From Actinomycetota bacterium (GTDB taxonomy: Bacteria; Actinomycetota; UBA4738; G016210805): DNA of 12,350 bases. The stretch lies in assembly GCA_016210805.1 (NCBI GenBank), contig JACQTL010000322.1, positions 1 through 12,350 of the forward strand, read 5' to 3'. Position numbers and translations under genes: made by a program. The notes beneath the pieces were generated by a model. That model was not told the origin of the DNA, searched no databases, and saw only the letters and a list, made by a program, of their open reading frames with translations. Shown here one piece after another: positions 1-5,994 of this stretch. How positions within the stretch are numbered: the first letter of the stretch is position 1; every line of letters begins with the position of its first letter.

Positions 1-1
1 A

Positions 2-772
2 TGTGGAAGCCGTCGTGCAACCACCAGTTCGCGAGCCCGGAGGACGGGCACGCTCCTGTCCAGGGCCGGGGTCTCGGGCCCCCGGCTCCGGTCCTTCTTC
101 GAGGGGAACGAAAAGGAGCGGGTGCCGGAGCTGGTCGAGGCTCTGCGGGCCGGTCGCGACGTCGCCCTGGTCACCGACGCCGGGATGCCGGGGGTGTCCG
201 ACCCGGGCTACCGGCTGGTCGCCGCGTGCGCCGAGGCGGGCATCGAGGTGCGCGTCGTGCCGGGCCCATCGGCGGTGCTGGCCGCGCTGGCCGTGTCGGG
301 CCTGCCGACGGACCGGTTCGCCTTCGAGGGGTTCCTGCCGAAGCGGGTCGGGGAGCGGACGGCCCGCCTGGCCGAGCTGGCCGGCGATCCCCGGACGCTC
401 GTGCTCTTCGAGTCGCCCCGCCGGGTGGGGGCGACGCTGGGAGCGATGGCGGAGGCGTTCGGTCCCGAGCGGCGAGTGGCCCTCTGCCGCGAGCTCACCA
501 AGCTCCACGAGGAGGTCGTGCGGGGGACGGTGGCCGACGTGCTCGCGGAGGTCGAGCGCCGCGGCGAGCTGAAGGGCGAGGTCGTCCTGGTCGTGGAGGG
601 AGCGGGCGGAGGGCACTCGGCGGGGCGGCCGTCGCTGGGGGAGATCGCGGAGGAGGCCGCCCGGCTGGTGGCCGGAGGCATGCGCCCCCGCCAGGCCGCC
701 GCCGAGGCCGCCCACCGCCACGGCGCCAAGCCCAACGCCGTCTACCGCGCCCTGCTGGACAGGGAGCCGTGA
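2..772 (+). CDS. rsmI: 16S rRNA 2'-O-ribose C1402 methyltransferase RsmI, 5'-truncated by window edge
   Basis: RsmI uses S-adenosylmethionine to methylate the 2'-hydroxyl of C1402 in 16S rRNA, in the decoding centre. The open frame runs in from the left edge, with 256 residues visible out of a usual 275-290. Family landmarks in order are RRTGTLL, SFFEGNEKER, the AdoMet loop DAGMPGVSDPGYRLV, VPGPSAVLAAL, GLPTDRFAFEGFLP, LFESPRRV and RELTKLHEE. The C-terminal tail GMRPRQAAAEAAHRHGAK is also typical of RsmI. The usual loop is DAGTPGISDPG, so a Thr has become Met here. A GTG at 122 would be a formal internal start, but it would delete conserved N-terminal sequence and is not believable. The first dozen codons do not show the expected AEDTRRT context, so this edge may be divergent or an assembly boundary. 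The gene converges on the vapBC pair, with 46 bp between the stop codons. Confidence 0.93.
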   Translation, partial: CGSRRATTSSRARRTGTLLSRAGVSGPRLRSFFEGNEKERVPELVEALRAGRDVALVTDAGMPGVSDPGYRLVAACAEAGIEVRVVPGPSAVLAALAVSGLPTDRFAFEGFLPKRVGERTARLAELAGDPRTLVLFESPRRVGATLGAMAEAFGPERRVALCRELTKLHEEVVRGTVADVLAEVERRGELKGEVVLVVEGAGGGHSAGRPSLGEIAEEAARLVAGGMRPRQAAAEAAHRHGAKPNAVYRALLDREP

Positions 773-818
773 GGGCGGTGGGAAGCCGAGGCTACGGTTC
801 GGCCATCGGTGGGGCGGG

Positions 819-1241
819 TCAGGCGTCGGCGGGGAGGATGGCGAAGGCGCCGCCCTGGAGGGGGCGGATCGCCCGGAAGTGGCGCTCGTCGAAGGTGAGG
901 ATCCTGCGGGTCCGCAGGCGTCGGGCCAGCACGACGATGGCCGCGTCGGCCAGGCCCAAGTGCAGGCTCCCGTACCTGCGATCGACGTCGGCGACCGCCC
1001 CGTACTCCTCCTGCTCGAGGCACTCCACGACGAAGCGCCCGTCGGCGCAGTCGTCGACGAAGGCCTGTCGCGCCGCGACCCCGATCCGACGTCCCAGCAG
1101 GTAGTCGGCTTCGGCGCTGACCGGAGCCGGGACGACGAGCGCTCCCCGCTCGGCCCGGAGCACCGCCTCCACGGCGGACCGCATCGGGTCGGCCCGGTCG
1201 GCCAGGGCGACGAGGGGCGCCGCGTCGACCAGGAGGGTCAC
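819..1241 (-). CDS. vapC: PIN-domain ribonuclease toxin, VapC family
   Basis: This is a 140-residue PIN-domain protein, normal length for VapC toxins, which are Mg2+-dependent RNases acting on tRNA or rRNA. The acidic metal-binding residues are in place: D6 in LLVDAAPLVAL, E44 in SAEADYLLGRR, D99 in LGLADAAIVVLA and D118 in ILTFDERHF. The catalytic site therefore looks intact. The GTG start overlaps the stop of the upstream ribbon-helix-helix gene in a GTGA, the usual arrangement for translational coupling of antitoxin and toxin. The RNA target cannot be read from the sequence. A free-standing PIN nuclease is the only alternative, and the antitoxin partner makes that unlikely. Confidence 0.9.
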   Translation of the reverse strand: MTLLVDAAPLVALADRADPMRSAVEAVLRAERGALVVPAPVSAEADYLLGRRIGVAARQAFVDDCADGRFVVECLEQEEYGAVADVDRRYGSLHLGLADAAIVVLARRLRTRRILTFDERHFRAIRPLQGGAFAILPADA

Positions 1242-1465
1242 TCGGCGAAGCCCTCGAGGAGCTCCTCGTCGGGCACGTCGGCGATCGACCCACCCGGCCC
1301 CTCGCCGATCCCCGCGAGCGAGAAGTCGCGGTCACGGCGCGGACGGGGCACGTAGGAGGAGATGGCCCGGCGGATCACCTCGGACTGCGAGGTGCCCTCC
1401 ACGCGGGCCAGCCGATCGAGCCGCTCGACGTGCTCGTCCTCCAGGTACACGCTCGTCTTCTTCAC
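1238..1465 (-). CDS. vapB: Ribbon-helix-helix antitoxin, VapB/CopG-like
   Basis: This is a 75-residue protein. Residues about 1-40 (KKTSVYLEDEHVERLDRLAR, then EGTSQSEVIRRAI) match the Arc/MetJ ribbon-helix-helix fold: one beta strand and two helices that dimerise and bind DNA. The acidic C-terminal tail (SIADVPDEELLEGFAE) is the sort of segment that wraps the toxin and blocks its active site. The start is GTG at 1465. The GGAGG at 1491-1495 is too far upstream to act as a Shine-Dalgarno sequence, and a -10-like TATGCT lies 11 nt before the GTG, so the mRNA is probably leaderless or nearly so. An ATG at 1469 is in another frame. It overlaps vapC by 4 nt and should autorepress the operon by binding the adjacent spacer. 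Confidence 0.87.
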   Translation of the reverse strand: MKKTSVYLEDEHVERLDRLARVEGTSQSEVIRRAISSYVPRPRRDRDFSLAGIGEGPGGSIADVPDEELLEGFAE

Positions 1466-1493
1466 CCATGTAGGGTAGCATATAGGGCACCCT
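1466..1493 (-). promoter_or_regulatory. vapBC promoter and likely autoregulatory operator
   Basis: Read on the minus strand, a TATGCT box (+ strand 1477-1482) fits the actinobacterial TANNNT -10 and would place the transcript start within a few nucleotides of the vapB GTG. No good -35 is visible 17 bp upstream. Overlapping the box, TAGGG occurs twice exactly 12 bp apart (1471-1475 and 1483-1487), and AGGG-CA-CCCT (1484-1493) forms an inverted repeat. Short repeats of this kind over the promoter suit a ribbon-helix-helix operator. The assignment is inferred from position and repeat structure. Confidence 0.45.
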
Positions 1494-1536
1494 CCGAGAG
1501 GGGGCGGCGGTTCGCTCGGTCCCGCCCCCGCGTCCG

Positions 1537-1542
1537 TAGAAT
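1537..1542 (+). promoter_or_regulatory. metG -10 box, near-leaderless transcript
   Basis: TAGAAT matches TANNNT well and stands out in very GC-rich DNA. Nine nucleotides separate it from the metG ATG, so transcription starting 6-8 nt downstream would leave a leader of only 1-3 nt. No Shine-Dalgarno sequence precedes metG, which agrees with leaderless translation. No convincing -35 is seen. An ATG at 1541 is out of frame. Confidence 0.5.
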
Positions 1543-1551
1543 GGCGACTCC

Positions 1552-3093
1552 ATGGGCAGCGAAGTGTTCTACGTCACGACGCCGATCTACTACCCGAACG
1601 ACGTGCCGCACATCGGGCACGCGTACACGACCGTGGCCACCGACGTGATCGCCCGGTACCGGCGCCTCCGGGGCGACGAGACCTTCTTCCTGACCGGCAC
1701 CGACGAGCACGGCCTCAAGCTCCAGCGCGCCGCGGAGGCCCAGGGGGTCGACCCCCGCACCTGGGTGGACCGCATGGAGCCCCGGTGGCGCGAGGTGTGG
1801 GAGCGCCTGGACGTCTCCAACGACGACTACATCCGGACCACCGAGCCCCGCCACGAGGCCGCGGTCTCGCGGCTCCTCTTGGCCGTGTACGAGAACGGCC
1901 GCGACGACATCTACCTGGGCACCTACGAGGGCCTGTACTGCGTCTCGTGCGAGCTCTACTACGCCGAGGACGACCTGGTCGACGGCAACTGCCCGATCCA
2001 CGACCGGCCGGTCGAGCGGATGCGCGAGGAGAACTACTTCTTCCGCCTCTCCGCCTACCAGGACCGGCTCCTCGAGCACTACGAGCGGAACCCCGACGCC
2101 GTGCGGCCCGACATCCGCCGGAACGAGGTGCTCTCCCTGATCAAGGGAGGCCTGCAGGACTTCTCGGTCTCGCGGACGTCGTTCGACTGGGGGATCCCCC
2201 TGCCCTGGGACCCGAAGCACGTCTGCTACGTCTGGTTCGACGCGCTCACCAACTACATCACGGCCGCGGGGTACGGCTCCGACGACGGGCGGTTCGCCCG
2301 GACTTGGCCCGCCGACGTCCACTTCATCGGGAAGGACATCCTCCGCCAGCACGCCGTGTACTGGCCGGCCATGCTGATGGCCGGAGGCGTCGAGCCCCCC
2401 CGGCAGGTCTGGGCCCACGGCTACCTGCTGGTCGGCGGGGAGAAGATGTCGAAGACGAAGCTGACCGGGATCCACCCCTTCGAGCTGATCGACCACTTCG
2501 GCGTGGACTCCTACCGGTACTACTTCCTCCGGGAGGTCCAGTTCGGGCAGGACGGGAGCTTCTCGTGGGAGTCCATGGTCGACCGGCACAACGCCGACCT
2601 GGCCAACGGACTGGGGAACCTGGCCAGCCGGGTGCTGGCCATGATCGGGTCGTACTTCGGCGGGGAGGTGCCCGAACCCGGCGATCCGGCCGCCCACGCC
2701 GGCCGGCTCCCCGAGGTCGCGGTCGAGGTCGTGCGGCGCCTGGACCAGGCCATGACCGGGGTCGCCCCGACCGCCGGGGTAGCGGCGATCTGGGACCTGG
2801 TCGGGGAGGCCAACCGGTACCTGGTGCAGAGGGAGCCGTGGGCGGTTTCCAGGAACGACGGTCGCCGGGACGAGCTCGCCGGGATCCTGTACGCGGCCGC
2901 CGAGACGCTGCGGATCCTGGCAGTCTTGATCTCCCCGGTGATGCCCCGGGCGGCGGCGGCGCTCTGGAGCCAGCTCGGAGTGGAGGAGCTCCTCCCCAAC
3001 CAGCGGCTGCCGGACGCGGCGGCGTGGGGAGGGCTCCGGCCGGGGACGCCGACGGCCAGGGGCGAGGCCCTGTTCCCCCGGCTCGAGGGGTAG
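1552..3093 (+). CDS. metG: Methionyl-tRNA synthetase
   Basis: This cytoplasmic class I synthetase charges tRNA-Met with methionine using ATP. The protein is 513 residues, the short form without a C-terminal tRNA-binding appendix. The HIGH signature is at 20-23 (VPHIGHAYTT) and the KMSKS loop is KMSKT at 298-302. A zinc knuckle lies between them: C130-x2-C133 and C147-x2-H150, the single-knuckle type also found in Thermus MetRS. DFSVSRTSFDWGIPLPWD and YVWFDALTNY form the methionine-binding core, and an anticodon-binding helical domain fills the C-terminal third. The ATG at 1552 is chosen because VFYVTTPIYYPN must lie at the extreme N-terminus. The gene is divergent from vapBC, and tatD follows after 45 bp, probably on the same transcript. 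Confidence 0.97.
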   Translation: MGSEVFYVTTPIYYPNDVPHIGHAYTTVATDVIARYRRLRGDETFFLTGTDEHGLKLQRAAEAQGVDPRTWVDRMEPRWREVWERLDVSNDDYIRTTEPRHEAAVSRLLLAVYENGRDDIYLGTYEGLYCVSCELYYAEDDLVDGNCPIHDRPVERMREENYFFRLSAYQDRLLEHYERNPDAVRPDIRRNEVLSLIKGGLQDFSVSRTSFDWGIPLPWDPKHVCYVWFDALTNYITAAGYGSDDGRFARTWPADVHFIGKDILRQHAVYWPAMLMAGGVEPPRQVWAHGYLLVGGEKMSKTKLTGIHPFELIDHFGVDSYRYYFLREVQFGQDGSFSWESMVDRHNADLANGLGNLASRVLAMIGSYFGGEVPEPGDPAAHAGRLPEVAVEVVRRLDQAMTGVAPTAGVAAIWDLVGEANRYLVQREPWAVSRNDGRRDELAGILYAAAETLRILAVLISPVMPRAAAALWSQLGVEELLPNQRLPDAAAWGGLRPGTPTARGEALFPRLEG

Positions 3094-3138
3094 CTGTTCC
3101 TTCGACCGGAGGTTGAGGCTCCGAGGGGCCGGAGGACG

Positions 3139-3933
3139 ATGGACGACGACGAGGTTCGACCGGCGGTGGAGATGGGGGCGGTGGACACCCACTGCCACCT
3201 CTTCCTCCTCGAGGGTGACCCTGCACCGGCGATCGAGGCGGCCCGCCTATCCGGCGTGGGCCGGCTCGTCTGCGTCGGCATCGACGCGGAGTCGAGCCTC
3301 CGGTCGGCCGAGCTGGCCGAGTCCTTCCGGGGGGTGTTCGCCACCGCGGGGGTCCATCCCCACACCGCCTCGAGCTTCGACGCCGCCGCCGGCAACGCGA
3401 TCGAGGAGCTCCTGTCCAACCCTCAGGTCGTGGCGGTGGGGGAGACCGGGATCGACCGGTACAGGATGCTCTCCCCGGTCGAGGACCAGGAGCGGGCCCT
3501 CCGGGTCCACGCGGCCCTCTCCCGGGAGACGGGGAAGCCGCTCGTGGTCCACTGCCGGGACGCGTGGCCCGACGTGATCCGGGTCCTGGACGACGAGCGG
3601 GCCGACCGGGTGGTCCTGCACTGCTTCTCGGGGGACGCCCGAACGGCCCTGGCGTGCGCGGAACGTGGCTGGTTCCTGTCTTTCGCCGGGAACGTGACCT
3701 ACCCCGCGAACGGGCACCTGCGGGAGGCCGCCGCCGCGGCGCCGGCCGAGCGGATCCTGGTCGAGACGGACAGCCCGTTCCTCGCCCCCCAGGGCCTCCG
3801 GGGGCGAGACAACGAGCCGGCCAACGTCCTTTTCGTCGTCGACGCCGTGGCGGCGGCCCGGGGGGAGTCGCGCGACGCGGTCCTCGGGACCACCGCGAGG
3901 AACGCCATGGCGGCCTTCCCCGGCCTCCGGTAG
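3139..3933 (+). CDS. tatD: TatD family metal-dependent deoxyribonuclease
   Basis: TatD proteins are TIM-barrel metallohydrolases with 3'-5' exonuclease or DNase activity, linked to DNA quality control. The protein is 264 residues, normal for the family. Metal ligands are visible in order: H18 and H20 in DTHCHL, E102 in GETGID, H138 in HCRDA, H161 in HCFSG and D211 in ETDSPFLAP. GVHPH is also present. The usual GLDYYR segment reads GIDRYR, so one aromatic is replaced by Arg. The start at 3139 has GGAGG at 3131-3135, only 3 nt away. An in-frame ATG at 3172, just before the DTHCH motif, is an alternative start. It lies 45 bp behind metG, a pairing conserved in Actinobacteria, and probably shares its transcript. 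Confidence 0.93.
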   Translation: MDDDEVRPAVEMGAVDTHCHLFLLEGDPAPAIEAARLSGVGRLVCVGIDAESSLRSAELAESFRGVFATAGVHPHTASSFDAAAGNAIEELLSNPQVVAVGETGIDRYRMLSPVEDQERALRVHAALSRETGKPLVVHCRDAWPDVIRVLDDERADRVVLHCFSGDARTALACAERGWFLSFAGNVTYPANGHLREAAAAAPAERILVETDSPFLAPQGLRGRDNEPANVLFVVDAVAAARGESRDAVLGTTARNAMAAFPGLR

Positions 3934-3953
3934 GCCCCGAACACCCGTTCGCT

Positions 3954-3971
3954 CTCAAGTTTGCACTTGAG
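3954..3971. promoter_or_regulatory. Perfect 7+7 bp palindrome overlapping the -35 box
   Basis: CTCAAGT and ACTTGAG are separated by TTGC, and the -35 TTGCAC starts in the loop and runs into the right arm. It has no T-run behind it, so it does not look like a terminator for tatD. Its position over the -35 suggests an operator site for a dimeric regulator. The regulator is unknown. Confidence 0.45.
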
Positions 3972-3989
3972 GTTTAGCCTTGCTACGGT
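3961..3989 (+). promoter_or_regulatory. Strong sigma-70-type promoter for the RlpA-type surface protein
   Basis: The -35 is TTGCAC (3961-3966), followed by a 17-bp spacer and a -10 of TACGGT (3984-3989). TGC just before the -10 gives an extended TGN element. The predicted start is about 3996, leaving a leader of roughly 65 nt before the TTG/GTG start cluster. The short AT-richer stretch is clearly set apart from the surrounding DNA. Confidence 0.65.
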
Positions 3990-4042
3990 CGCGGCCTTGC
4001 GTGTGAGGCTTCGGTCCCGGTCTCGGCCGCTTCCCCCCGGAG

Positions 4043-4059
4043 CCTCCCTTGTCGGGAGG
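4043..4059 (+). promoter_or_regulatory. Leader hairpin covering the Shine-Dalgarno sequence
   Basis: CCTCCC (4043-4048) is fully complementary to GGGAGG (4054-4059), with TTGTC as a 5-nt loop. GGGAGG is the ribosome-binding site of the following gene, so in this fold the site is base-paired. This suggests translational control of the gene. No known riboswitch class was recognised, and the leader is too short for a ydaO-type c-di-AMP riboswitch. Confidence 0.45.
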
Positions 4060-4061
4060 AC

Positions 4062-5156
4062 TTGTTGGACGTTCGGGTGGGGAGGCTTGAGCGACTCCGC
4101 CGGCGGCAGGCCCGCCGGATGGCGCTCCGTCTCGCCGCGCTCGGCGCGGTGGCCGGGATCGTCCTCGCCGTGGCGGTCGTGCAGCGACTGCCCGGCGGCC
4201 TCCCCTCGCAGGACCGGCCGAACCCGACCGGCCAGCCCACCGGCGTGGAGATCGCCCTCGCCCGTGAGGCTCGAGGACCGGTCGAGGGTTCTGCCACGTT
4301 GGCGGCGGCCTTCATGGGGTCCGCCGCAGCCACTCTTCTCCGGGCCGTGCCGAGCCTCGCCTCGCCGCACGTCCCGGAGCAAGACGTGGGGGTCTGGGCG
4401 GTGAGGGGGACGAGCGAACGCCTGGTCCGCGTGCTGAACGCGGTCCCGGAGACCTCGTCCGTCTCGATCGGCCCCGACGGGCTCACGCTCCGCCCGGTCG
4501 TCGCGACGCGCGTCGTGGTCAAGGGGAAGAGCCACGACGTGATGACCAACGCGCTGACCGTGGGCGAGCTCCTCTCGGCCATGGGGATAGAGCCCGACTG
4601 GAACGACGAGGTGTCCTCGCCGCTCCAGACCCCCATCAGCGTGCCACGCCGGATCCGGTTCGTGGACGTGGTGGTTCGCAGGGACGTGGTGGAGACGACG
4701 ATCCCCCACGGGTGGGACATCACCTACACCGATGAGCTCGCCCCCGGCGAGCGCATCGTGGACCAGGAGGGGAGCGACGGGCTCTCCCGGCGGACCTTCC
4801 GGGTCCGGATCGAGGACGGCCGGGTGGTCTCCCGCCGGCTCGTCGAGACCATGGTGGTGACCGCTCCGGTGGAGCAGCGGATCCGGATGGGCCAGGCCCC
4901 CGACCCGAGCCCCTCGGTGGGATCGCAGGTCGGCGAGGCCTCGTGGTACTGGTCCTCCGGGATGAACGCGGCCCACCCCTGGCTGCCCTTCGGCACGGTG
5001 GTCACGGTGACCAACCTCGATAATGGGAAGTCCGTCACCGTGACGATCAACGACCGTGGACCGTTCGGCGGAAGGATCATCGACCTCTCCGACGAGGCCT
5101 TCGCGCAGATCGCCCCGCTCTCGCAGGGCGTCTGCCAGGTCCGCCTCGAGTGGTAG
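4062..5156 (+). CDS. Membrane-anchored DUF348-G5-RlpA-like (3D/DPBB) cell-wall protein in the rpfB position
   Basis: This 364-residue protein is probably anchored outside the membrane. A basic N-terminus (RLERLRRRQARR) is followed by one hydrophobic segment at about 20-41. A low-complexity linker leads to one DUF348 module (about 145-190, VVVKGKSHDVMTNALTVGEL), a G5 domain (about 199-277) and a C-terminal RlpA-like double-psi beta-barrel (about 290-364). Actinobacterial RpfB has DUF348 and G5 followed by a lysozyme-like Rpf domain; here the barrel takes its place. RlpA barrels can be lytic transglycosylases on denuded peptidoglycan. The candidate catalytic pair is present: H305 in AAHPWLPFG and D331 in NDRGPF. 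The start is uncertain: TTG 4062, TTG 4065 (4 nt after GGGAGGA), GTG 4077 or ATG 4120. rsmA follows almost directly, so coupling is likely. Confidence 0.85.
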   Translation: MLDVRVGRLERLRRRQARRMALRLAALGAVAGIVLAVAVVQRLPGGLPSQDRPNPTGQPTGVEIALAREARGPVEGSATLAAAFMGSAAATLLRAVPSLASPHVPEQDVGVWAVRGTSERLVRVLNAVPETSSVSIGPDGLTLRPVVATRVVVKGKSHDVMTNALTVGELLSAMGIEPDWNDEVSSPLQTPISVPRRIRFVDVVVRRDVVETTIPHGWDITYTDELAPGERIVDQEGSDGLSRRTFRVRIEDGRVVSRRLVETMVVTAPVEQRIRMGQAPDPSPSVGSQVGEASWYWSSGMNAAHPWLPFGTVVTVTNLDNGKSVTVTINDRGPFGGRIIDLSDEAFAQIAPLSQGVCQVRLEW

Positions 5157-5160
5157 CGGC

Positions 5161-5994
5161 CTGAGCGAGGGGGGGCTCGGCCGTCGCGCCGTCCGCGACC
5201 TCGCCGCCCGCCACGGTATCCACCCCACGAAGGCGCTCGGGCAGCACTTCCTGGTCGACCCCAACCTGGCCCGAGCCATCGTCGCGGCGGTGGGAGCCGG
5301 GCCCGGCGACCGCGTCCTCGAGGTCGGTCCGGGGCTCGGCTCGCTGACCGTGGCCCTGGCCGCGGCCGGCGCCCGGGTCCTGGCCGTGGAGCTCGACCGG
5401 GCCCTGGAGCCGGCCCTCCGGGAGGCGGTGGCCGGGCTAACGGTTGAGGTCGTCGTGGCCGACGCCCTCCGGGTCGACTGGCCGGACGTCCTGGGAGAGG
5501 GTCCCTGGAAGATGGCCTCGAACCTCCCGTACAACGTGGCCGTTCCCCTGCTGGTCGGGATGCTCGACGCCGGGCTCCCGATCGAGCGCTACGTGGTCAT
5601 GGTCCAGCGCGAGGTGGGGGAGCGCCTGGCCGCCGGACCGGGCCAGGAGGCGTACGGCGCGGCCAGCGTCAGGGTGGCCTACCGGGCCGGGGCCCGGGTG
5701 CTCCGCCGCGTGGCTCCCACCGTCTTCTGGCCCCGGCCGGCGGTGGACTCGGTCCTCGTGGAGCTCACCCCCCGGGAGCCCCCCGTGGCCGTCGAGAAGG
5801 CCCGGCTCGACCGGGTGATCCGGGAGGGGTTCGCCGAGCGCCGGAAGACGATGAGGAACGCGCTCGTCCGGCTGGGCCTCGAGGCCGGGGAGGCGGAGGC
5901 GCTCCTGTCCCGGTGCGGCGTCGACCCCCGGGCCAGGGCCGAGCAGCTCGGCCTCCCCGAGCTGGCCTGCCTGGCCGAGGGCCTCCCCTCGTGA
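5161..5994 (+). CDS. rsmA: 16S rRNA adenine-N6,N6-dimethyltransferase RsmA/KsgA, start codon atypical
   Basis: RsmA dimethylates two adjacent adenines (A1518 and A1519) near the 3' end of 16S rRNA during small-subunit assembly. Motifs: TKALGQHFLVD, EVGPGLGSLT (AdoMet loop; E54, G56, G58 and G60 counted from the CTG), NLPYN at 121-125 (catalytic motif IV), VMVQREVGERL, FWPRPAVDS and FAERRKTMRN. Between the preceding stop (5154-5156) and the conserved N-terminus the frame has no ATG, GTG or TTG. CTG at 5161 gives a 277-residue protein of normal length and is used here. GTG 5056 would give a 35-residue Arg/Ser-rich extension overlapping the upstream gene by 101 nt. GTG 5290 would remove GQHFL. 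The coding identity is sure; the start is not. The stop overlaps ispE. Confidence 0.93.
   Translation: MSEGGLGRRAVRDLAARHGIHPTKALGQHFLVDPNLARAIVAAVGAGPGDRVLEVGPGLGSLTVALAAAGARVLAVELDRALEPALREAVAGLTVEVVVADALRVDWPDVLGEGPWKMASNLPYNVAVPLLVGMLDAGLPIERYVVMVQREVGERLAAGPGQEAYGAASVRVAYRAGARVLRRVAPTVFWPRPAVDSVLVELTPREPPVAVEKARLDRVIREGFAERRKTMRNALVRLGLEAGEAEALLSRCGVDPRARAEQLGLPELACLAEGLPS

Noticed and set aside
785..803. GCCGA and TCGGC inverted repeat between rsmI and vapC as a terminator
   Set aside because: The stem is only 5 bp with a 9-nt loop and no T-tract on either strand.
1462..3198. A 578-residue minus-strand open frame opposite metG, and a 544-residue one at 2324-3958
   Set aside because: Their composition is biased and they carry no motifs. 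They mirror metG and tatD codon structure and would exclude clear housekeeping genes.
3991..4030. GCGGCC and GGCCGC arms around a C-TTCG-G loop, as a larger leader structure
   Set aside because: The predicted transcript start near 3996 leaves the 5' arm mostly untranscribed, and the inner pairs are weak.
3996..4061. A ydaO-type (c-di-AMP) riboswitch before the RpfB-like gene
   Set aside because: Such riboswitches control some actinobacterial wall hydrolases, but this leader of about 65 nt is too short and shows none of the conserved blocks.
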